A DNA stretch of 64,000 bases, taken from the NCBI RefSeq assembly GCF_000177375.1, contig NZ_ADFR01000002.1, positions 248,001 to 312,000 on the forward strand, read 5' to 3'. Of the stretch, positions 51,925 to 60,304 are shown one piece after another (position 1 is the first letter of the stretch; every line of letters begins with the position of its first letter). Origin of the DNA: Bulleidia extructa W1219 (GTDB lineage: Bacteria; Bacillota_I; Bacilli_A; Erysipelotrichales; Erysipelotrichaceae). Below the pieces are notes generated by a model that was not told the DNA's origin, did no database searches, and saw only the letters and a program-made list of their open reading frames with translations. A program made the translations under genes and the position numbers.

Positions 51925-52001
51925 CTCTCCTAAGCTCATCTTATCTAATTCATAGGATTTTAATAGTCTTATTTTGTTTTATCTTTTTTGTTATAATGAT
52001 T
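51925..52001. repeat. 77-bp direct repeat, copy B
   Basis: Identical to 44105-44181. It covers the promoter and ribosome-binding region of lipoprotein B. The two copies flank the addBA genes about 7.8 kb apart in the same orientation. Confidence 0.9.
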
Positions 52002-52032
52002 AAGTTAAGGATTAGAATGGAAAAGATAAAAA

Positions 52033-52065
52033 GACTTGATTCTTCATCCGGTAAAGAATCAAGTC
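52033..52065 (-). terminator. strong terminator of the first two-component operon
   Basis: Perfect 12-bp stem GACTTGATTCTT / AAGAATCAAGTC with a 9-nt loop; T run on the minus strand, 40 nt after the kinase gene. Confidence 0.9.
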
Positions 52066-52106
52066 CGATAATCATATATATTTAGGTAGATCTACTTTTA
52101 TATTGA

Positions 52107-54017
52107 CTACATAGAAGCTTTTTTAAGCTCTATTTTTGTTTGGAAATAATCCCCATTGATTTCAATATCAAACTTTCCATTTTGAAGCTGAACTAAGCTT
52201 TTCACAATACTTAAACCTAGCCCGCTTCCTTCATGACTTCTGGAATCATCCCCTTGTACAAAACGCTCCATTAATTCTTCTGCATTGATATTTAATGGCT
52301 CTTTTGATACATTCTTCATCACAAATAAAACATGTTCTTCTTTTTCAAGCACCTCTAAATAAATACGTGTCTTTTCTAAAGCATACTTCAATTGATTGGA
52401 AAACAGATTTTCAAACACTCGAAATAATAACTCCCCATCTGCTTGAACCATCAAATCCGGATTGGTATTGATCTTAATAATTTCCAATTCACGATCTTTA
52501 AAACGATCTGCATATTCTCCTATAATCTGAACCAATAATTCTTCACAATGAATATTACTCAAGTGAACCGGCATATTCCCCGTAGAGGCTTTTGAAGCCA
52601 GCAGCACATCTTCCGTCAATCGCTTTAACCGATCCGCATGGTGAATCATGATATCAATATGTTCTTTTCTTTCGTCTTCATTTTTATCTTCTTTGATGAT
52701 TTGAGCATAATTTAAAATATTGGTCAACGGTGTTTTCAAATCATGGGATACGTTGGTAATCAACTCTGTTTTTAAGTGTTCCGATTTTAATTGATTCATG
52801 ATAGCTTTTTGAACCCCATCTTTTACTTTGAACAAATCATCTAACTGTCTGGAGAAAATTGGTGTCAATCCTTCTTTGGAAACGGTATAGTTAAAATTTC
52901 CTTTAGCATATTCCCGCATCACTTTTGACAACAACTCCGATTGACGAACAAACATTAATACCGCCCAAAAGGAAATGCCAACCAATCCAAAGATGAAAAG
53001 ACTCCGTCTAAAGACCAAAAACAAAAACCAAAAAATAGATAATAGGAAAAATGCCATCCATGTCAAACTGGTTCCTTCCTGAATATGAACCCATGTTTTC
53101 TTAATAAAGTGGAAAATTTTACACAACAAGGTGTTTTTCCAAAAAACCTTGGCTTTTAATCTGACCGCTATCGTTAAGAAGAATAAGCCCAATACAATTC
53201 CACAAAGTTCTATCAATAAAGCAAAAATTAAATTTTCTTCTACATTCATAAATAGGTTTTTATAATACTGTTGTAAAAGAGTTTTTGAGAAATAGTTTTG
53301 AACTACTATACTCATCAAAAAAATAAATAAACCACCACTTATGAATGCATTTATTTCCAGGGGAATTTTATCCCAAGCAGTTAGAACAATTTCATCTGTA
53401 TTTTTACGATGCCCTGCCGCATTAAGTAAATAGATAGATGAAATAAGTACTCCAATAAATCCTCCATATAGTAAGTAGTGGATCTCTGCTTGATGATTCT
53501 GCAAGAAAGTGTAAACCTGATAACCTTTAAACAACTGATCTTTTACAGTTAATGGTTGTACAATCGTATACTCTACGACATAATCCGCATTTTTTTCATC
53601 ACTTTGAAAAAAACTACTTTGTTCCCCCGGTTGTTCTAGTTTCGCCTTCTCAAAATATAACTTACCTGTGATGGACTTTGCATTGATTTCATAAGGAAAA
53701 TTCTGAACCAATTTTTTTTGTCCTTTTTTAATCGTCATAGATAGGTTACTTGATTTTTTACCAAACTGTTGCTCGGCAACACTTTGTTTAAATTGGTTCG
53801 CTTCCATTTCACTTAAAAATGCTTTGACTTCCGTTTGGATTCCATAGTTTGCTTCATAAGTAGAAAAATAACTCGTCTGATTCACATGTTCTTGTTGACG
53901 AGATGAACTAGAAAGAGCCAGGCCATAAAAACCAATTAAAAAACTAAAACTAGATACACTCAACACAATCCATACAATTATTTTGATTCCAAGACTTCCC
54001 AATACTTTATTTTTCAT
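52107..54017 (-). CDS. sensor histidine kinase with multi-helix sensor
   Basis: A 636-aa kinase. An N-terminal helix (about 12-35) and an external region of about 130 residues are followed by about six further helices up to residue 385. Then comes a HAMP-like linker, HisKA 'ELITNVSHDLKTPLTNILNYAQII' and HATPase_c with 'VFENLFSNQLKYA' (N box) and 'EGSGLGLSIVKSLVQLQNG' (G box). A Q replaces the usual second N-box Asn (NLFSNQ). The ATG at 54017 overlaps the regulator gene by 11 nt. Its signal is unknown, but it lies beside the C39/lipoprotein module. Confidence 0.92.
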   Translation of the reverse strand: MKNKVLGSLGIKIIVWIVLSVSSFSFLIGFYGLALSSSSRQQEHVNQTSYFSTYEANYGIQTEVKAFLSEMEANQFKQSVAEQQFGKKSSNLSMTIKKGQKKLVQNFPYEINAKSITGKLYFEKAKLEQPGEQSSFFQSDEKNADYVVEYTIVQPLTVKDQLFKGYQVYTFLQNHQAEIHYLLYGGFIGVLISSIYLLNAAGHRKNTDEIVLTAWDKIPLEINAFISGGLFIFLMSIVVQNYFSKTLLQQYYKNLFMNVEENLIFALLIELCGIVLGLFFLTIAVRLKAKVFWKNTLLCKIFHFIKKTWVHIQEGTSLTWMAFFLLSIFWFLFLVFRRSLFIFGLVGISFWAVLMFVRQSELLSKVMREYAKGNFNYTVSKEGLTPIFSRQLDDLFKVKDGVQKAIMNQLKSEHLKTELITNVSHDLKTPLTNILNYAQIIKEDKNEDERKEHIDIMIHHADRLKRLTEDVLLASKASTGNMPVHLSNIHCEELLVQIIGEYADRFKDRELEIIKINTNPDLMVQADGELLFRVFENLFSNQLKYALEKTRIYLEVLEKEEHVLFVMKNVSKEPLNINAEELMERFVQGDDSRSHEGSGLGLSIVKSLVQLQNGKFDIEINGDYFQTKIELKKASM

Positions 54018-54705
54018 AATCTGACTCCGCTTTATACCCTCTTCCCCAAACCACTTTGATATAGCGAGGATGAGAAGGATCAATTTCAATTTTTTCTCTT
54101 AGATGGCGAATATGAACGGCTATAGTACTTTCCGAACCAATGGGTTCTTCCTTCCATACTTCTTGATAAATATCTTGAGAGGTCAACAGTTTTTTAGGAT
54201 TTTGAATGAAATATTTCAAAATCCCATATTCCACAGGTGTCAAAGATATTTCTTTTCCATCCACATTGACCAACTTTAAGGAATCGTTTAACGTGATCCC
54301 GCCCAACATATAAACTTCTTGATCTTTTTGTTGTGATCCAAGCTCTTTAAACCGTCTCAACTGTGCTTTGATACGGGCAATGACTTCTTCTGGGTGAAAT
54401 GGTTTTGTGATATAATCATCTGCTCCAATGGTCAAACCTTCTATTTTATCCTCTCGCTCACCTTTTGCACTAAGGAAAATAATCGGAATGTTTTGGTTCT
54501 TGCGAATTTCTTTCGTGGCTTTTACCCCATCCATAATAGGCATCATAATATCCATTAGAACCAAATCTACTTTTTCCTTTTGAACAATTTCCAAAGCTTC
54601 TTTTCCATTCGTAGCGGTCAATAATTCAAAATCTTCTTTTGACAAAAAGATTTTAAGTGCTTCTACAATATCTTTTTCATCATCTACCAATAATATACGA
54701 TCCAT
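54007..54705 (-). CDS. OmpR-family response regulator
   Basis: A 232-aa regulator: receiver domain 'RILLVDDEKDIVEAL' (acidic pair), phosphoacceptor region 'VDLVLMDIMMPIMDG', 'IIFLSAKGE', 'GADDYITKPF', and a C-terminal winged helix 'LTPVEYGILKYFIQNPKKLLTSQDIYQEVW ... VHIRHLREKIE'. The ATG at 54705 is chosen for AGGTAGGAAAT before it. Partner of the following kinase. Confidence 0.95.
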   Translation of the reverse strand: MDRILLVDDEKDIVEALKIFLSKEDFELLTATNGKEALEIVQKEKVDLVLMDIMMPIMDGVKATKEIRKNQNIPIIFLSAKGEREDKIEGLTIGADDYITKPFHPEEVIARIKAQLRRFKELGSQQKDQEVYMLGGITLNDSLKLVNVDGKEISLTPVEYGILKYFIQNPKKLLTSQDIYQEVWKEEPIGSESTIAVHIRHLREKIEIDPSHPRYIKVVWGRGYKAESDYEK

Positions 54706-54782
54706 ATTTCCTACCTTTTGTAGCCTTATAGTATCATCGAAATCCCCTTTCATCTTTTAAGAAATTATTAATTCCTAATGAA

Positions 54783-54807
54783 AAAAACCTCCTAAGAAGA
54801 GGTTTTT
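54783..54807 (-). terminator. terminator of rubrerythrin gene
   Basis: AAAAACCTC / GAGGTTTTT stem with 7-nt loop and minus-strand T run. Confidence 0.85.
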
Positions 54808-54820
54808 AACGGAAAATCAA

Positions 54821-55360
54821 TTAGTAATTTTCTTTAGTAAGTTCGAAGTAGCTTTCTTGATAACCACATAATGGGCAAACTTTAGGAGCTTTTTTCCCTG
54901 TCATCGTGTATCCACAAATTTCACATTGCCATACAGATTCTTCATCCTTTTCAAACACACGATTATTGATCACATTACTCTTTAATTTGTTGTAACGTTC
55001 TTCATGCTCTTTTTCAACTTTAGCAACCATTTCCATTTGTGCTGCAATTTTGGTGAATCCTTCTTCGCGAGCTTCTTCAGCCATTTTCTGATACATATCG
55101 GTCCATTCATAGTTTTCACCATCAGCTCCCATTTGTAAGCAATCCGCTGTTGAAGGAATTTCTCCACCACATAAAGCTTCAAACCATAAACGAGCGTGTT
55201 CTTGTTCATTACGAGCCGTTTCTAAGAAAAGATTAGCAATTTGTTCATAGCCTTCTTCACGAGCTTTTTGAGCAAAAAAAGTGTACTTATTACGAGCCAT
55301 AGATTCACCCGCAAATGCGTCATTTAGATTCTTTTCTGTCTTTGATCCTTTTAATTCCAT
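54821..55360 (-). CDS. rubrerythrin
   Basis: A 179-aa non-haem diiron peroxidase that reduces hydrogen peroxide in anaerobes. The four-helix ferritin-like domain has the ligand motifs 'GESMARNKY', '[11 protein letters not shown]', '[14 protein letters not shown]' and 'VEKEHEERY'. The C-terminal rubredoxin-like domain is '[29 protein letters not shown]'. The ATG at 55360 has GGAGGA upstream. It indicates adaptation of an anaerobe to oxygen exposure. Confidence 0.97.
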   Translation of the reverse strand: MELKGSKTEKNLNDAFAGESMARNKYTFFAQKAREEGYEQIANLFLETARNEQEHARLWFEALCGGEIPSTADCLQMGADGENYEWTDMYQKMAEEAREEGFTKIAAQMEMVAKVEKEHEERYNKLKSNVINNRVFEKDEESVWQCEICGYTMTGKKAPKVCPLCGYQESYFELTKENY

Positions 55361-55644
55361 GTATCTTGTCCTCCTCTTTCTGACAATCATCACAATATTC
55401 TTCAAAAAGCGTTATATGTGAACTCACTTTTCATTCAGGATGAGCTATCTCCTATTGACGATCCGGGCAGGAATCGTAAGTCAATTTCCCTAAATCAAGT
55501 AATTTCCCATACTTTAAACAAACAAAATGACTGTTTTCACCAACCATCTATGGATTTTTTGTTCTATTTGTCTTCTTTTCATACGCTTATTGAGAACTAT
55601 TTTCATTATAAAAGAGAATCATCCGATTTCAAACCGTTTATAAA

Positions 55645-55668
55645 AAAGAATGTGTTTCCACATTCTTT
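55645..55668 (-). terminator. terminator of M16C protease gene
   Basis: AAAGAATGTG / CACATTCTTT with 4-nt loop and minus-strand T run. The rest of the gap 55361-55644 contains the rubrerythrin promoter region and no gene I can support. Confidence 0.85.
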
Positions 55669-58524
55669 ATTCTTTGATTGATAGTTTTTTATATCCATCT
55701 AGCTTTGATACCGCCTCTTCATTTCCGATCACCACTTGAAAACGATGCTTCAAAGCTTCTTCCACTTGATCCGCTAATGCAAGATAATCTTCCTTCTTCA
55801 TGGCTAAAAGGCGTTCCCGTTCCGCTTGACGAATATGATCGTCAATTGAACTTAAGACTAATGTATCTCCCGTCTTCACTTGACTACGATAATTCATTAA
55901 CGGTTCCATCGTCGCAATAGTTCCAATAATGTTTAAGTCGTTTTCCGTTTCCGGTTTTTTCACAAAATCTCGTAAATAATCCGCAATTTTTTGATTTACC
56001 TCTAAAGAAACTATCGGATTCGGATCACGATAGGAGAAAGTATTGAAACCTAAACGATTACTTCTCATACCTGTTCCATACGCTCCGTTTTTCACTCGAA
56101 CTTCTGTCCACAAAAAATCATAGGTCACCAAATGAGCCAGTACTTGGAAACAAGGATCATATGTTTCCATCTTAGCAGCTACACCCGTATAAGAAACTCC
56201 ACCCGAGATTTGAAGAGCTTCTTTTTCATCTTGTAACAATGGATAGTGGACCACCGTACCGTTTGCTTTCACAGTATTTAATCCAAAGATAAAATCTTCA
56301 AACTTCTCTTTTTCAATGCCGGCTATAGATAAAATGAAGCGATCTTGACTGAAGATCACAGAGATGTTATTTTGAATAGCTTCTAAGAAACCTTCCCAAT
56401 CTTCTTCAAAATGATCTTCTAACGATTGTAAATAGGCACCATAGGTAATACCACGTGTATATTCATTGAAAACCCCTTCTGCTGAAGTATGAGCCTTTGC
56501 TCGTAACAAGGCATATTGATGACCGCTATTTACTAACGATTGACGAATAGATTCGTTACTTTGTTTTAAAAGATTTAAAACAAATTCCTTTTCAAACTTC
56601 GTCTTAAACAGAATTTCTTGAACCAAAGCAATGGCTTGATCTACATTTTTCTCTAATGTGGAAGCCGTTACTTCTAAGAATGGTTGTGTTCCGTCGGTTC
56701 GGTTATATGGTGTAAAACAAGTGACTCCAGTACTTAAAACAGGAATGACATTCTTGATTTCAGAGGTTAATGCGGATAGAGAATAGTTCTCCGTTGCTAA
56801 ATTACCCAACAATTGTCGAGTAAAGAAAGCCACTTCCGATAGCCGATCCTTTGGCAATCCGGCCAATGAGAAATATAAATTAAAATGCACAATACCGGAT
56901 GGGTCTGATGGATGAATCAGAACACGTGTTCCACGATAGGAAATCTCTTCTGTTGGAAAAAGGATCACTTTTGATTGAACATCACTTAAGGATAATTTTG
57001 GCATGGTATCCAATTGTTCCTTGGTATCCGGTGTGGTTTGCCAAGCCTCTAAAGCCAACTGTTCCTCAATATATGGTCGTGCGTTTTCCCAGTTTGCTTG
57101 ATCGGCTAACAAACGAGCTTGTTCCGCTTCATCTCTTCTCTTCGCAATTGTTTTAGAAGGTTTGGCAATCACCGTGACCCAATGTTCTTCATCATCATAA
57201 AATTCCTTCATCATTTCTTCAAAATAAGAAGTGGAAATTTCTTCTCTTAATTCATTGAAAATAGAAGATAACTGAATTCCGTCTATTGGATCTCCATCGT
57301 ATAACCAAGTTTCCAAGGAGTGAAGACTGTTCAATAAGCCGGCCGGTTCACTCTTTTCTCGATAATGAAACTCCATGCCGTTAATGCTAGCTTCTAATTC
57401 TTTTGGATCAAAATGATAATCCTTTGTGACAAAACGAATCACTTCTTTGATTTTTTCCAAATGTTCTTCTTCCGTATTAACCAGCATTAAAATAGAGAAT
57501 GGTTGTTGCAGTTCTGTTTCTAAACTATAATCCACATCTTGTGCTAAACCGGATTCTAAGATAGCCTTCTTTAAAGGAGCTTCGTTCGTTCCAACCAAAA
57601 TCGAATGCACAATTGACATAGCTATTTTCTTTTTAATTCATAGAAATGACCCAAAATCTTACCAAAACTGATATAACTACGATTTTCCGAACTGTCTTCT
57701 GGAGCTATCTCAATTTCAATGGTAGAAGTACGAGCAGGCAATACTTCTTGATTTTCAATAGTAAACGATTCTCCTTTTTCATAATGAGAGAAATATTCTT
57801 CATCAATCAATTTCAAAACCGTTTCAATATCCACATTTCCATCTAAAATAACCCTTGCATTACTTGGATGATAAAACTTTTTATGAGTTTCTAAAAATTT
57901 TTCATACGTTAAATCCGGAATTGCTTTAGGATCTCCCCCTGAAACATATTGATACGAATTGGATGGATATAGTTGTCGGAACATTTCATCAAATATGTTG
58001 GAGTACACATCCGAAAAAACTCCTTTCATTTCATTTAGAACAACCCCATTGAATTTTGGCACTTCTTTTTCATCATGAATTTCATAGCGCCAGCCTTCTT
58101 GTAAGAAAATATTTTTATTCTCATAAATAGCCGGATTGAATACTGCATCCATATAAACAGACATTAAATTCATAAAGTCCTTGTCATTACGGGAAGAAAC
58201 AGGATAAACCGTTTTATCCGGATATGTCATGGCGTTTAAAAAGGTCTGCATAGAGTGTTTTAGCAAATCGACAAAAGGTTCTCTGGTGCGGTATTTTTTA
58301 GAACCATTTAAAACAGAGTGTTCTAAGATATGGAAAACACCTGTATCATCAAAAGGTAATGTCTTAAAGGTAATCGAAAAAGTCTTATTCGTATCCGCTG
58401 TTTGAATCCAATTCAATTTAGCGTTTGTTTTATGGTGTGTAAATTCGTAAAGTTTTCCTTTTAAATCGGGTACTTCTCTGATTCGGTTTAGCGTAAAACC
58501 ACTATAGTTTTCATTGATATTCAT
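55667..58524 (-). pseudogene. M16C (PreP/insulinase-like) metalloprotease, frame broken at A5
   Basis: Two frames together make one M16C peptidase of about 950 aa. The first (58524-57622, 300 aa, AGGAGG before the ATG) holds the inverted zinc motif HILEH and 'VLNEMKGVFSD'. It stops after ELKRK, exactly where the second frame begins (MSIVHSILVGTNEAPLKKAI..., to 55667, 650 aa). One extra A in the A5 run at 57630-57634 joins them as ELKKKIAMSIVHSILVG, which fits homologues of this family. Without correction the enzyme is split between its N-terminal catalytic part and the rest. Error, recent inactivation or -1 slippage are possible. Confidence 0.85.
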
Positions 58525-58570
58525 GAAAAGCCTCCTATTTCTATTTATTGTATTAAACATACCACAATCT

Positions 58571-58613
58571 AAAATGCCGGAAAACCTTTTTGAAAGCGGT
58601 CTTCCAGCATTTT
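58571..58613 (-). terminator. terminator of ABC exporter operon
   Basis: AAAATGC...GGAA.ACC / GGT.TTCC.GCATTTT imperfect stem with minus-strand T run. Confidence 0.65.
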
Positions 58614-58687
58614 TATCTTTCATTGTCTAATGGAATATCAATAACACCATCATGGTTTTTATATTGATGGTTCCAGCTGGGATCTTT
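58613..58687 (-). pseudogene. short C-terminal gene remnant
   Basis: Directly after the ABC permease gene, an open stretch of about 23 codons without start reads KDPSWNHQYKNHDGV and ends IDIPLDNER before a TAA at 58613-58615. It looks like the tail of a lost protein. Weak evidence because of its length. Confidence 0.25.
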
Positions 58688-58701
58688 TCAGTCATAAAAA
58701 C

Positions 58702-59454
58702 TTAGTTTTTTCTATCCCTCACTTTGAATGCGATCAGTAAAATCACAGTGCTAACTGCCGTCATAAAAATCATGGATTGAATGAGAGGTCCAAAATTAAA
58801 ATCTCGCCCCATCCAGAAATCGATATAACCACTTCCCAATTGCCTCATTGGTAATAAATCCGATAACCATCTTAATGATTTTGGCAAATCTGATACAGAA
58901 ACCCCCATATTCCCACTTAGAATCATCATGGCAAAGTATATTCCCATGGACACTCCATACGTAGGTCCAAATTTTCTAATCATGGTCGCAAGCCCATGGG
59001 CTAAAGCCATCATAATTCCAGACAAAACATAAATTCCCAAAATCCAAATAATACCCGCCTTCAAAGTCGGTATTTTTAAATTGAAGAACGGTATTGTTCC
59101 TAGTAAATAGATTCCCAAACAAAGAGTCAAAAAGATGGAATACGAAATCAGTTTATTCAGAAAAATATCCTTTTCAGAAAAGCCAAATAGCAGAATCCTT
59201 TCCGGAACACGCTTGTCTAATTCATTGGAATACGTCGAAGCATGGCTTAGAAAAATACTGGCTAAAGGAATCAACATGGCCATTCCCATAAATATCGTCG
59301 TGATCACTTCTGATTTCATGTTCTCCGGTACGTTTTTTAACACGGATCGACTAATTAGGTGAATAAGTAAAATCGGAAATATGGTTCCAAAGAAAATGGA
59401 ATATCCATTATACAATGTATTTAAAAATTCATATTTAATCGTATACTTATTCAT
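58702..59454 (-). CDS. ABC-2 type transporter permease
   Basis: A 250-aa protein with six hydrophobic helices in the ABC-2 exporter pattern: an initial helix (20-40), a cluster in the middle and a final helix before a basic tail (KVRDRKN). The ATG at 54 nt-scale downstream of the alternative start is chosen because GGGGAGA precedes MNKYTIKYEF (start 59454). It overlaps the ATPase gene by 8 nt. Probably exports or detoxifies a peptide or lipid-active compound sensed by the linked two-component system. Confidence 0.85.
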   Translation of the reverse strand: MNKYTIKYEFLNTLYNGYSIFFGTIFPILLIHLISRSVLKNVPENMKSEVITTIFMGMAMLIPLASIFLSHASTYSNELDKRVPERILLFGFSEKDIFLNKLISYSIFLTLCLGIYLLGTIPFFNLKIPTLKAGIIWILGIYVLSGIMMALAHGLATMIRKFGPTYGVSMGIYFAMMILSGNMGVSVSDLPKSLRWLSDLLPMRQLGSGYIDFWMGRDFNFGPLIQSMIFMTAVSTVILLIAFKVRDRKN

Positions 59455-60304
59455 AGTTTCTCCCCGCATTAATCGTCATCATCTCAATATCATTATCACT
59501 TCTTCTGTAATTGATCTGATTTTTAATTAGCTTTTCTGTGATGATCATCTCTTCTTCAGCATTACGACAAGATAATGCTATCAATCCTTCCCCGGATAAA
59601 ATACGCTTGTGTCCTTCAGCAATAGCCGCTGCTTTTTTCGTATCTTCAACAATCAGTACCGCATTTCCACAATATTTTCGGAAAAGTTCTTCTTTTGAAC
59701 CATAATCCACTACACGGCCATCTTTTAAATATAATATTTTAGTGGCTAAATTATCCAGCTCCGTATAGTAATGTGATGTGATCAAAAGAGTTGTCTTTTT
59801 ATCCTTATACCATTCCACAAGCTTATCCATCAAACGCTGTCGTGTTTCAAAATCAAGACCCGAGGTAACCTCATCAAACATAGTGATCTTACTGTCTTGA
59901 CACATGACCAATATCAAAGTCAATCGCTGCTTTTGACCACCCGAAAGATGTTTCCATCTCTTATTTAAGCAATCTTCAAATTCTAAAAATCGAATCATTT
60001 CAACAAGCTTCGGATGATCATGAATCCGACATCCCATCACCATTTCAATGATGATTCGGATTGGGACAGTTTCAATGTATTCATTCTGTTGCATATGAAC
60101 AGCAATTTGATTCGATGGAATGGCAAGATTGATGTTCCCCTGATAAGAAACCAGTCCTAAGATACTTTTAAGTAATGTACTTTTACCGGCACCATTACTA
60201 CCGATAATACCGACCCTTTCACCATCTTCAATTTCTACCACACGGCCAAGATTCAAAGCCACTTTGTCTTTGAAATGAACCTTTACATGATCCAATCTAA
60301 TCAT
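59447..60304 (-). CDS. ABC transporter ATP-binding protein
   Basis: A 285-aa ATPase: Walker A 'GIIGSNGAGKSTLLKSIL', Q-loop region 'VHMQQNEYI', signature 'LSGGQKQRLTLILV', Walker B 'KITMFDEVTSGLD' and switch 'LLITSHYYTELD'. The C-terminal 70 residues form an extra alpha/beta extension seen in exporter ATPases. The family resembles CcmA/NatA-type exporters. It overlaps the kinase upstream by 8 nt and the permease downstream, so all four genes form one tight operon. Confidence 0.92.
   Translation of the reverse strand: MIRLDHVKVHFKDKVALNLGRVVEIEDGERVGIIGSNGAGKSTLLKSILGLVSYQGNINLAIPSNQIAVHMQQNEYIETVPIRIIIEMVMGCRIHDHPKLVEMIRFLEFEDCLNKRWKHLSGGQKQRLTLILVMCQDSKITMFDEVTSGLDFETRQRLMDKLVEWYKDKKTTLLITSHYYTELDNLATKILYLKDGRVVDYGSKEELFRKYCGNAVLIVEDTKKAAAIAEGHKRILSGEGLIALSCRNAEEEMIITEKLIKNQINYRRSDNDIEMMTINAGRNYE

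Noticed and set aside
43016-52001. Composite transposon or integron-like cassette around addBA
   Set aside because: No transposase, integrase, terminal inverted repeats or target duplications; the direct repeats are explained by duplicated lipoprotein promoters.
52017-52085. 22-codon plus-strand ORF with AAGGA upstream
   Set aside because: It overlaps the perfect 12-bp terminator stem; its residues simply reflect the hairpin sequence.
55418-55681. 87-aa plus-strand ORF in the gap after rubrerythrin
   Set aside because: No Shine-Dalgarno, no recognisable domain, and it runs through the minus-strand terminator of the M16C gene into that gene's end.
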